Shown: piece after piece, positions 49,170-59,428 of the stretch
Position numbering within the stretch: position 1 is the first letter of the stretch
Layout: each line of letters begins with the position of its first letter
Source: Tomocerus qinae
Taxonomy: Eukaryota; Arthropoda; Collembola; Entomobryomorpha; Tomoceridae
Assembly: GCA_020055645.1 (NCBI GenBank)
Contig: CM034546.1
Span: forward strand, 9,548,001-9,612,000
Direction of reading: 5' to 3'
Length of the DNA stretch: 64,000 nt
Notes under the pieces: model-generated
Seen by the model: the letters and a program-made list of their open reading frames with translations, nothing else
Told to the model about the DNA's origin: nothing
Databases searched by the model: none
Program-made: the position numbers and the translations under genes

Positions 49170-51332
49170 ATGGAAATGGAAGAATCAATAAGAAAAAATT
49201 TAGTGTATTTATGTCAAAACCTTACCAATATTGAGCCTGTTCTGGTGTATTTTATTCAAGAGGGGATCATGACAAATTACGAAAGAGAGGAAATCGTAAG
49301 AAATTATAGTTTTTATATACAGAGGTAATATGGATTCCTTTAAATAACTTCTTGATACATATTTTAGAGAAGCGAACGAACATCATTTGACAGGAATGCC
49401 AAATTATGGGACTATCTTAGGAGAAAAGACGTGGACTCCCTCTTACATAAAATAATACACATTTTGGAGCAAACTGGAAACTCACATATTTCGAATAGAT
49501 TGATGCCCAAAGTACCAGAAAATACGGAAATGAAATCACTAGATAGGTACATTTTTAGTTTATATCTGAAGTTGGATTTAGGCAGCAGTGTTTACATCCC
49601 TTGTTTCCCTAGTCTGTGGCCCCCTAATCTGATACAGGCTTCCGAAACAGAAAATCGCCCGAAATAATATTACACCCATTTAAATATGGAGGCAACAAAA
49701 GTAGAATAACGGATAAAACAATATCCCGCTGTCTAAAATCAACCGAATGTATATAGAAGAATAATAATTTGCACACTCTCATAATCATTTAATTTATCAA
49801 TTGTAGACTGTATTTTATGTATTTATTTTTTTAACAATAATTTTTTATATTTACAATTTACAACAATACTATTTTGTTCCTTGACAATAAACCTATTAAT
49901 TTTATTCACATTACAGTGTTAACAATGTACCAACAGCTACAGCATCCAACATCATTGACGAGGTTGAAGATGCGATGGCCATCGAACCATCCGTTTCGTC
50001 AGCAGAAGCTGTAAAAATTGGACTTGAAGCTGTAAACGAAAATGCAATGTCACTGTCAGACTTCAATAACTTTGATCCAATCAACTCAGGAACATTTGGA
50101 TCAGTAGTATCAGCCGTAAATAAAAAGAGCATGAAGTTGTATGCAATTAAAGTGACGTATGACCTTCGATTAATTTATTAATATTCTGATAATCAAAAAT
50201 ATATTTATACCATTTATCTCCGACAAAATTCAAAGGGACGATCTAAATGGTCAATTCTTTTCTTAATTCTTATTATCTCGTAGGAAACACGACAGCCACC
50301 GCGAAGTAAATAGTCTTCAGAAATTGAAACATCCCAATGTCATTGAATATTATGGTTCATGGCATGAAAAAAAAATTGACCGCTCGAGTTTACCTAAATG
50401 TTTGAGTAAATTTGTTCATGCAGATTGCATACTGATGGAGTTTTGTCAGGGAAATGACCTTTCGTCGTGGGTTGAGTTGGAGTCATCTGAGAAGACATTG
50501 GAACATGCTCGGAATATAATATTCCAACTTTCGGTTGGTGTAGCATACCTCCATAGCCAGGATGTCATCCATCGGGATTTGAAACCAGCCAATGCTTTAT
50601 TACTTGAACCTTACAACGTCAACTCGACAAAATTAACTGTCAAAATTACTGACTTTGGCTATGCGAGGAATTCATTACAAGAATCAAAGGAAAGACAGAG
50701 CTTAATGACAAAAAGCACAGGCACTCCTTTATATTGCAGCCCAGAACAAGTACTTACATCACACTTTACCGCGAAAGGGGAAAGACATTTTTGATTTAGA
50801 CATTTTATAATCTTAAATTATTTTAGGAGGAAAATCAAGACCGTTATGATTTTCCGTTTTCAACCGACATATTTCCGTTAGGAATGATGTTTTATGAAAT
50901 TATGAGGTCCACTCAACAAAACCAAACTTCTGAAATCAATGAAATAAGGAAATTAAGATTAAAAAGGGGTCCTGAAATGCACAAGGATTTTTACACAAAA
51001 TTTACCGAGGTTTGATTTCTTTTTCTCTGTAGATGTTTTTAGTTTATCTGTCTCTGATGCTTCCTCAGCAAAATTAAATGTCTAATAAAACGTTTTATAA
51101 GTATAACAAATAGACTTCAAAAAGGGTAAGTTGCCAGTATTAAACAAATTTAAAGAATGGAAAGAGTAAGTTATTAAATGGGTTTCATTTTCATAAATAT
51201 TTCGTGGCCAACTATAGCATTTTTATATTTCAGCATTCTCTCATTCGCAAGATGCTGGATCCAAATCCTGGAGAAAGACCATCTTCCGAAAATGTGGTAT
51301 CAGAATTACAACAGAAATGGAACTATGCTTAA
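49170..51332 (+). CDS. CARD-protein kinase fusion (intact, six exons)
   Basis: Predicted cytosolic signalling kinase of about 430 residues. Exons: 49170-49295, 49368-49546, 49917-50156, 50284-50749, 50827-51009, 51234-51332. Every join is GT-AG and keeps frame. Residues 1-~92 form a CARD: ESIRKNLVYLCQNLTNIEPV, GIMTNYEREEI, then AKLWDYLRRKDVDSLLHKII and TGNSHISNRL. The CARD is split by intron 1 as in the F-box genes. After an acidic linker comes a full Ser/Thr-type kinase domain: glycine loop GTFG (160-163), AIK lysine (180), helix-C Glu (189), HRDLKPAN (278-285), DFG (305-307), TGTPLYCSPEQ and a subdomain-XI arginine (413). The words MEFC and SPEQ recall eIF2-alpha kinases such as PKR. Catalytic residues are all present, so it should be active. 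CARD plus kinase recalls RIPK2, but there the CARD is C-terminal. Confidence 0.85.
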
Positions 51333-51335
51333 AGG

Positions 51336-51881
51336 TATGTATGTCGTAGTATAACCCTTACTTGTGTATAACGGCGCAGCATTTGTTTTGTCTAGCATAA
51401 CCGTTGCATGGCAGTTATACTAGGGTAGCCGACACTCGGGGTTTCAGTACAACTGTTCCATTCTTAAATTAATTGCAAAGCATGAGTTATAAGACAATTG
51501 TCTACCATACATTATATAATATGGCATAAATGGGCGGGTGGTTTTTAAATATTTATAATATTATAATAATGAGCAGGTAATATTTAAATAACAAGAAATA
51601 ATGACATATTTCAATTAGGTAGGACTGTCAGACTTAACCAAACCTAATGTCTCACCTAGCCCCATCTTTTAAGTATCTACTCTTTCTTATCTACTCATGA
51701 ATACACAAATCAAGATAACAAGTTTATGAACATAAATTATAATCATATTACAAAATAGTAGCATATTATATCATCTATGATTGACAATTGTCTTATTAAC
51801 TCATGCTTTGTAATGGAACAGTTATAAGCACAATGACGCCGTTATATACAGAGTGAAGGGTTATAGTACGACATGCATATT
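51336..51881. mobile_element. ~545-bp foldback element abutting the CARD-kinase stop codon
   Basis: The left arm (from GTATGTATGTCGTAGTATAA, 51336) and the right arm (to about 51881, TTATAGTACGACATGCATA) are inverted repeats. They share ATAACGGCG, ACTGTTCCATT and AAAGCATGAGTTATAAGACA-like blocks in mirrored order, roughly 150 bp per arm. It starts 4 nt after the TAA, so it must provide the transcript's 3' UTR. Confidence 0.7.
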
Positions 51882-51991
51882 ACCAACATTATGCAGTTTG
51901 CTTGCCACATTGCATTATTTGTATAACAATTTTTAACTTGTGTTTAACCAAATAAGCACCTCTTTCGTATAAAGTACATAATGATTATTAA

Positions 51992-52686
51992 GGGAGGCAA
52001 AAGTGGTTAAATGACAGAGTCTCTTGACTCTGTGTGCCGCTGTGCAAAAAGTAGCTGGTTCAGATCAACCTGTATGGGTTCAAATCTACCTAATGTGTTA
52101 CCTGCATAAAGTCCCTTCCTACCAAGCAATGCCTCATTAACATCGAGGTAACTTGGGGTACAAATCCTGGGAATAGTGTAGATGAGTATGGCCTGTGGTG
52201 TATCTTCGTGATTACCGGCATGTATCGTCATGACTGTGCTATGGCCTGCTCATTTACCTATCTTGGGTCAGTACTTATCAGTTTGGTGTCTTAAAGTTGA
52301 TATGGCTGGGTGGATAGTCAATAGGTGTACTCCCGAAAGGAGCCTGGTCGAAATTAGATTACGCAGTGGATGCATCTGACTATCACACGGTATCAACATA
52401 GCCAAACAAGCCCCAATAAAGAAAAGTAAAATAGCTTCGTATAATATAACTCTGCTGGACTGTCATAGTGTGAGTCGGCACTCCTGTGTGCTTGGTCAGT
52501 GTAACTGATACCCAAACGTAAATGTTAGGTTCGACTTGTCGCTTCTGATTGTGTGTGTGGGGATAGGGTCGGCTCACATGGGGTGGCAGAAGAGCAGTTA
52601 AATGAGAGTTAAAATAAAAATACCGGGGCTGCTCTGTGTAATAGGCATAAAGCCTGAAAAACACTAAAGAGCTCTACTTTACTTTT
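51992..52686 (+). mobile_element. tRNA-derived SINE-like retroposon, 17-bp target duplication
   Basis: The 17-bp direct repeats TACATAATGATTATTAA stand at 51975-51991 and 52687-52703. Between them are 695 bp whose head has RNA-polymerase-III-like promoter boxes (A-box-like AGTGGTTAAATGAC near 52000; B-box GGGTTCAAATC near 52077). No open frame is convincing. Long perfect duplications point to LINE-machinery insertion. The tail is T-rich rather than poly(A), so the tail or orientation is unusual. Confidence 0.75.
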
Positions 52687-52703
52687 TACATAATGATTAT
52701 TAA

Positions 52704-53763
52704 TAATACTAAAATACTGTTGCTAAAAATTAAAATTTCTATGAATTTTGTAAACTTAGTTTGTACTAGCGGCTTGCATGGAATTATATGACCTCGCAGC
52801 AAATTCTGATATATAATAGTCCTTTAACTATGTACTGTATTCACTTCAATAACACAATTTTTAAGTGCAATATATAGAAGAATAAAGTCATTTTTATCAA
52901 GGAGGGAAAATGGGAGATCTAATCTACAACTAATTTATCCAAACTGGTCTACCCATAGAACTGACTTCGAAAACAAAAAAATGAATTCTCAATACAAAAT
53001 TTTGTAATTGTCTACGAGAGATTTCAAATCAATTTTTTGTTTTACAGGTTTTAAACAATTTAAGCCAAGAATATATTTAAAAAAACAGTTGCACGTAATT
53101 TGCTTTCGAAATAAATAAAAACATTTACTTTAACAAAGAATCCTAAGAATACAATGGCATTCGGCAAATTTTAAATGACTTACTGCATAAACATTTTCTC
53201 ATAGTCACGAAAGTTCAACTTAAAAAGTCGGACCATGTCATTGCATACATAATGCCAAGTTATTTAAAAGACAACCAAGAATGATTTGAATCATCTAGAC
53301 CCAAGATATATTTATTCATTTTGTTAAAATACAGTTTTTCTGCCTTTTTCAAACGCTGGCATTAATTATTACCATTAAGAATGAAAACAGCTGATGACAT
53401 TTACGATAATGATGAAACAATAATTAAAATCTCGTATACTTATCTCAAAGTTATGAAACTCCCTCCCAACAAATATACAGGAAATTGATTCTTACATAAC
53501 ATTTGACTAAAAGATACGACAACACTTCTTGAGTTAAAAAAAACAGGTAAACCAATGATACTTATTTGCATACAACATTAATTAATCTTCTAATAAGAAA
53601 TTTCCCTGAATTTCGTTGTTGATTTGTGAAAATGGCATAATATTATTATTAATATAAGTTAAAATTGTGAAATAAGATTTATTCCACGATTTTATAAATT
53701 GCACATTTTTCAAAAATGCTGAACATTAATTTGAACTAAAGTGATACTTCATGAAGAAAAGGT
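52704..53763. other. Intergenic region
   Basis: AT-rich with no recognised gene. The last ~75 bp belong to the CAP-gene duplication, whose first copy begins near 53690. Confidence 0.5.
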
Positions 53764-55879
53764 TCAAAGAGGATTTGCAAAAACACAAGTCCATTTATTG
53801 TTTCTAGTGCTGCAGCCAAAATGGCGATAGTTTCCAAGAAGTATTGCTCGGTGTCCGGATGAGTTTAACCAGGCGTTGACAGCATCGGTGCAGGTGCGCT
53901 GTCCAGAAGCAATTATCTCACCTACACCTCCCCAACGATATCCTGTGCGTGTTAAACGCTCTCCCAATGACCTCTCCCCCGGGCATTGATGACTAAAGCA
54001 ATCTCTATCAACCATCCAGTCATTGTGAAGTTTAGCAGCTGCTGCCACCTACACAAAATAGTAAAACTTATGTTAAATTGATGTTATGAATCCCGGACAA
54101 CGGTTGAATGTGCAGAAAAAATGTTTTTAGTTTCAGAATTTACCAAGATTTCAATATGGACACGAAAGTCTGATTTTTGAAAAATATATTTTGAAACATT
54201 AAATCTTTAGTTAAAGTGGAAGTAGGAAACGTTTAGGATGTCAGATTAGACCGCGGTTCTATGAGATATCTCTATCTAGCTCTATGGGATTTGGAAACAT
54301 TTTGGTTACGATTGTAAGGACCGGAATTTATCATGGAACGTGAGAGGACAGTTATCCCTCACGATATCTGATGGTATGCATGGACAGGCACGTAACCTGA
54401 AATTTGGTCAAAGGAGGGCTCAACCACAACTAATATTTAAAATTTTTTGCAATGTTTGGCCTTTTTTGGGAAAAATCTTTACTTTTTTCAAATTTAGGGG
54501 GCACTGAGCCCCCGCTCTCTACTGGATTCGTGCTAGTGCATGGTGGTAAATTATTCGTATAAGCTACCTGTGTGTGATCCTGAGAAACTGAAGCTCCGTT
54601 ATTTCGCTGAGCAGCATTTACTTCCGCAGCACAATCCGACCTAACTGAAGGTGAACCATATACCTCTGGCTCTGGCAGTTTTGGATCATCCTCTGGCAAA
54701 GTACAATATGATAACATTTAATTATTAACTACCAGTTTTGTCTATTATGTAGGATTGATGTAAATTTTGGAATATGTTCTATATAGAAAGAATTATTCAC
54801 TATTTTTAAAATATTCCCTTATAAATTTCAATACATTTTTGAAAGTGAAATGTCCACATTGTACTTGTAGTAATTGTACTGACTGATTACACTTTTTGCA
54901 ATAGACATGTTGAGTAAGATTCCACATTTATCGACCAGCAACGGTGTATTTAGAGAGGGGCTTATTCATTCTTGTGTGGGCATGCTCAACACACCTATCT
55001 TTAGATTTGGTATGGCTATATGTTAAATTAGGTAACATTTGTATAGAGTGAAGCAGTTATGGGCTACGGCGACCCAGTCTAGAATGGAGTCTTTTAATTT
55101 GGGCGTATATATTCTATGTATGACAAATAAAAGAATTTTGAAAGAATCTTTAGAAAATGGACTATCAACGACAGGATTTGATTCATAAAATCATCAAAAT
55201 TAACTTACCCCTATTCATTTCCAAAACTTCAATTCCTGGTATAAGCTCAACTGATAGTCCCCCATTGGTTGCTACTTCAGGAACGCCGATGATGCTCTTT
55301 TCATTTAAAAACGCAAAAAAACATATTGAAGCGTTGCTTATCAACCTAACTATGGCTGGTACATCAAAAACCATCTTTAAACTTGAACCATTCCCAAGTT
55401 TTCCACCAAAACAAACAGGGTTAAAATGTTGGACAGACCATACTTATAGAAAAACTGAAGGGCGGAACGAGTACTCAATAGAATAAGCAATTCAAGGTTT
55501 TTTAAAGGAGTGTTGACAGAAAAAACAAGAGTAATATTTTAAAATATGCAAAAAATGAACAAAATAAAGTGCAAATTGTAAAAATACCCACTTTGCTTGA
55601 AGAATGCTCATTGAAGTGACCAATTTAAAGTAATAAAATTTTGATGTGGTTTAAAAATGACTAAAACTAAAAATAACTGAAGCTGTGTTACATATTGACA
55701 AAAAAGTTCACTAGTATCTAACGCTGGCTTTAAATTTTGACGATATTATATTTTAATTTGTAAGCCTTACTTACGTATTGGAAAGTAATGCTGTCCAAAG
55801 ATGTTTTTTAGGGCAATGGTTGTGAGTGACATATAAGTAATGTCACAACGAAGACAATGTACGCTGACTTGTTATCCAT
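53764..55879 (-). pseudogene. CAP-domain secreted protein gene, copy 1, with nonsense codon
   Basis: Same gene as at 61536-59429. Exons are 55879-55775 (signal peptide), 55296-55209, 54692-54568 and 54048-53764. Splice sites and phases are preserved, and the CAP exon (VAAAAKLHNDWMVDRDCFSH ... GHRAILLGNY) is intact. In exon 1, however, codon 24 is TAA where copy 2 has CAA (CCC TAA AAA against CCC CAA AAA), right after the signal peptide. No full secreted protein can be made from this start. Everything else is clean, so inactivation is recent, or the reference carries a null allele. An internal ATG would lack a signal peptide. Confidence 0.8.
54388..54533. mobile_element. MITE in the last intron of CAP copy 1
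   Basis: The short element with CACGTAACCTGAAATTTGGT at the left and ACTGGATTCGTGC at the right shares inner words with the element at 36511-36681. The same element occupies the same intron in CAP copy 2, so it predates the duplication. Confidence 0.6.
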
Positions 55880-56556
55880 AACTTTAATATTTAATACAAC
55901 TGTTGTGCTTGCTACAATTAAAAATACTTTGATGAAAACTAGAGACGTGATGGGGGTTTTATAGTGGCCATTGCTTACCATCCGTAAAGCTATTTATTAC
56001 CTGCGTCAACTTATTATAAATATTATAGTACCTAGAAAAACGAGGTCTGCCACCTTGCAAATCCTAAACAAAAACAACAACAAAAAACATTGAAATGTTT
56101 TTTTCTGAGAAACGCCTTAACGTAGGTTTGCTGTCTACGATGGGTGTTCTGTTTTCACTTAGGATGACTGAAAATGTTGACCATCGTACTTTCAATTACG
56201 CGTAAAGCATATAATATATTTGTGTATATACGGTACTTACATGTACATAGATATGTTTCATCTTATGTTTCCCTGCATTTAGTAAAGTGAACTATCGTCG
56301 ACGATAAATATTTTCCAAATCAATTCTCGGAAATCTTAAGCACAATAACCCTACATCGTTTTATCATCCGCAAAGCTAATTTGTCACCTGTCAACATACA
56401 ACTACGCATATCACACGCGTACACAAAATAACTATATGGCAGATGTATAGTGATTATATCTACATCAAAAAAGTGGTTATCAAAAACAGACATTGATGAT
56501 AAATTGATAAATCCCTTTATAGGTATATATGCACAGATAGATTAGAGTATACATTT
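55880..56556. other. Upstream region of CAP copy 1
   Basis: Promoter side of the minus-strand CAP gene, continuing into sequence shared with the triplicated CARD-kinase unit from about 56390. A TATAAA-like element (TATAAAAAC on the minus strand) lies about 70 bp upstream of the start codon, between about 55945 and 55960. No other gene was seen. Confidence 0.45.
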
Positions 56557-56820
56557 ATATATGTTACAGGAAATTTGTACAGACCGGACATTTGAAAATG
56601 CCTAGGACATATGTAAAATGGAAAACCAAAATTTTGATTTATAACTGACCAAACCTAATCTAAATCAATCAAAATTACATGAAAGCACATTTGACAGTCA
56701 TAAAGTTGTTTTAAATTAGGTTAGGTTCGTTAAAAATCAAAATTTTGGTTTTCAATTTTACATATGTCCTAGGCATTTTGTATATGTCCGGTCTGTACAA
56801 ACTTCCTGTAACATATATAT
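56557..56820. mobile_element. 265-bp palindromic MITE, probable TA target
   Basis: The inverted arms of ~85 bp start TATATGTTACAGGAA and contain GTACAGACCGGACAT and TGCCTAGGACATATG in mirror image. The duplicate region near 62655 lacks the element and reads CATTTATAATATTCAT straight through. The insertion looks like a TA-duplicating (Tc1/mariner-type) event, later than the segmental duplication. Confidence 0.8.
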
Positions 56821-57610
56821 AAATAATATTCATATTCACGATTATTGCATTCGGAAAATTGTGATCCGATCCAACATTTTATACTTAGCGGGCTGCATTA
56901 TAAAAGTTAGATTTGCATGTCATAAAATAGGGAAAAAAATTCTCTACATTTTAAAATGAAATAGAATTTTTTAAAGTACCCTTACTATTTTTAATAAATA
57001 AAACAAATTGGAGCATTCCAGATGAGAATGCATTACTACTACAGTAGTTAATGTTGGGTTAAGCTGCGTACTAAATAATATGAAAGCTTCCAAGGGCATC
57101 GATGAGTTGATTTGACAATATAACACGAAAGGATAAATAATTATATAGCATATCAAATAGACATACCATGTTTCAATTGATAATCGTTTTCATTAGTGTC
57201 AACATTGAAACAGTTTTTGTACCAATTGCATTGGCTTTAATTGCCATGTTTTTATAAGGTTTACATTACTACTGCTTGTAAATATACACGAAGGAATTAG
57301 GTTCGATTAGTATAAAAGCATTCCGACAGACAACTGTTTACTGATGTTTTTGTGGTCAGAGAATTTTATGTGATATCTACTGACGTGCAGTAAACTCAAT
57401 CCTCTATTGACAATGTAAAAGCCATTCTGTATACCATTTTGTATTATATCGTAGATATTATTGAAGCATTGTGCACAAACATTAATAGACTGTAATTAGT
57501 TATTAAATTCAAAAATTCTTAATATTCCTGAATTTTTAAGTCATTACACTATACTATTTGTGGCTGAATTTAGGCAGCGATACTATATACCTCGTTATAA
57601 TATAACAAAA

Positions 57611-57760
57611 AGATTCTAAGTTATGGACATCTCTTATGAAGAAAGAAGTGGGTTCCTATAAAATTATGGGCATTCTGACTGCCACTGGGAACGAGGACAT
57701 TTCAAATAGATTTATATATACCCAAAGTACCAGGCAAAACGAAAAGATAATCAACAGCTA
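57611..57760 (+). pseudogene. CARD exon remnant (kinase family), copy 2
   Basis: This matches exon 2 of the CARD-kinase: LWTSLMKKEVGSYKIMGILT, then ISNRF. It has frame breaks and no recognisable first CARD exon, linker or kinase domain nearby. It is a decayed member of the triplicated unit. Confidence 0.6.
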
Positions 57761-58200
57761 GGACATATTACTTTTGCATCAGTGGGTGGATTAGGTAGTA
57801 GGATCGTTGAATCGTTGCCTCATTTGTTAATTAATCTGTTACCACAACCTCTTGCCATTAAATCTAATATGAATTTTCGTATCTTCGAGAGAAATCAGTG
57901 GCTGCTGTATTTATAATAATATGGTTTATGGAGAAATGGGTGATATGACCGAGGAAAATCTTGCAACTGCATTTTCCGTACCCGGAAATCGTTTTTTCTG
58001 CTAGAAAACACCATGGAAAATTGTTTAAGCAGCTAAAATTGTATAATTATGTAAATGAACTACTACTAAATCAATTTTACCCATGGGAAAAATTTAAATA
58101 TAAATATATTTATATAACCGCAAAATATAGAAGTTCTCGGAATCTTTCCTCAATAAATATGAAGAGGTTTTCCTACTTGGTAGAGTTCATTCTATGTATA

Positions 58201-58900
58201 GTTTATTTTTCAAAAGGGGACTACTAATTTATTTTTGTCTGCTTAAACCAAGGAAGATAGATATAGGTAATAGGTTAACCTGGAAGAATAATAGTGTGGA
58301 TGGGACGAGGACAGTAGCGGAGCTGCAACAGCGACATTTCCAAATACAATTAAAACCTAGCAGTTGACAGGAGAGTTAATTGGCGCCTCCTGCTATATAA
58401 TATCTATCTCATTGACTCTCATTACCAATATCATTAACTCCCGCTCAGACAGTTGGACCAAAAAATCTCCTACTATAACCCCAGATTTTAGATGGCTTAA
58501 CCATGGGTTGGCTTAAACGTTAAAAAATGTTTTATGGTACGATATGTACAGTAAATTGTAAAAGAAGCTGTACGTATAACCAATGCATGTTGTTTTTAAT
58601 CCGTAATTATATCTTGAATATATTAACAGTATGTTTTGTGCCAGAATTGCTAATTATTTTATTAAGTATGCAAGATTAAGTATAGTTTCATCTTCATCTG
58701 CAATAAGAGTGACTTTTCAAAATGCAATATACTCAACATAAAACCCTTTGGTAGCGTACAAAAATTATGTACATATGTACAAGTACAATTCATATACATG
58801 CCTTACAAGTAATTTTATAAATGGGCTGGGCATTAAAATTTTTTTAACTAATCTAAACATGTGTCATCATCATCCTTTACTACATTAAATAATATATAAA
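58201..58900. other. Unique spacer between the duplicated units
   Basis: No gene was recognised. It separates the 3' edge of duplication copy 1 from the MITE and the start of copy 2. Confidence 0.5.
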
Positions 58901-59073
58901 CAAGGGCGTATCTAGAAATCAAACTAAGGGGGTGCTTAAACATACGAGCAGATTTTTCTTATGGATAAAACTACTTTTTATCAATTGTTAGAATTATCTT
59001 ATTATATTAGTGTGTTTTTGGAAAATTTAGGGGGTGCTTAAGCACCCTAGCACCCCCCCTAAATACGTCCTTG
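58901..59073. mobile_element. 173-bp hAT-like MITE with perfect 8-bp target duplication
   Basis: The ends are CAAGGGCGTATCT and AAATACGTCCTTG (inverted, 11 of 13 matching). TATATAAA flanks both sides (58893-58900 and 59074-59081). Inside there are GGGGGTGCTTAA and AGCACCCTAGCACCCCCC. An 8-bp duplication with CAAGG ends is typical of hAT-derived MITEs. It is non-coding. Confidence 0.85.
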
Positions 59074-59428
59074 TATATAAACGTTGTAAGAACATTTAGA
59101 AAAAGAAAGGACATAATTCTGAAACGTCTGTTGTGTTGACTAAGAGGAATGAAGCAGTCGAAAATAAAAATGTCATTTCTTTTTAAAATAGCCCATGCAT
59201 TTCGCCTTTGACTTGGAAAAAGGACGTTATAATGTTAACATAACGAAAGAAAGTTGTCAAATCTTGACCGTGGAGGACCGTTAAAAAGACAAAAGAAGTT
59301 TTCAATGTTTTAATTTCAAAGATTTATTTACCTATTTTATAAATCGCACATTTTTCAAAAATGCTGAACATTAATTTGAAATAAAAGTCACTACTGATAC
59401 TAAAAGTCATAATTTACGAAGAAAAGGT

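Larger units (their letters stand above)
53690..58200. repeat. Tandem segmental duplication, copy 1
   Basis: Collinear and mostly identical with 59310-64000, covering the whole CAP gene, its upstream region and the CARD-kinase remnant. Differences include the nonsense change in the CAP gene, a 265-bp MITE present only here (56557-56820) and the absence of the SINE found at 62101 in copy 2. The unit period is about 5.6 kb. Confidence 0.9.

Noticed and set aside
49170-51332. Calling the kinase RIPK2 or PKR
   Set aside because: The domain order differs from RIPK2 and there is no dsRNA-binding domain; resemblance in short motifs is not enough for a gene symbol.
55157-55486. Plus-strand 109-codon frame in the CAP locus
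   Set aside because: It is antisense to CAP exon 2 and its intron; the minus-strand model explains the region with consistent splice phases.
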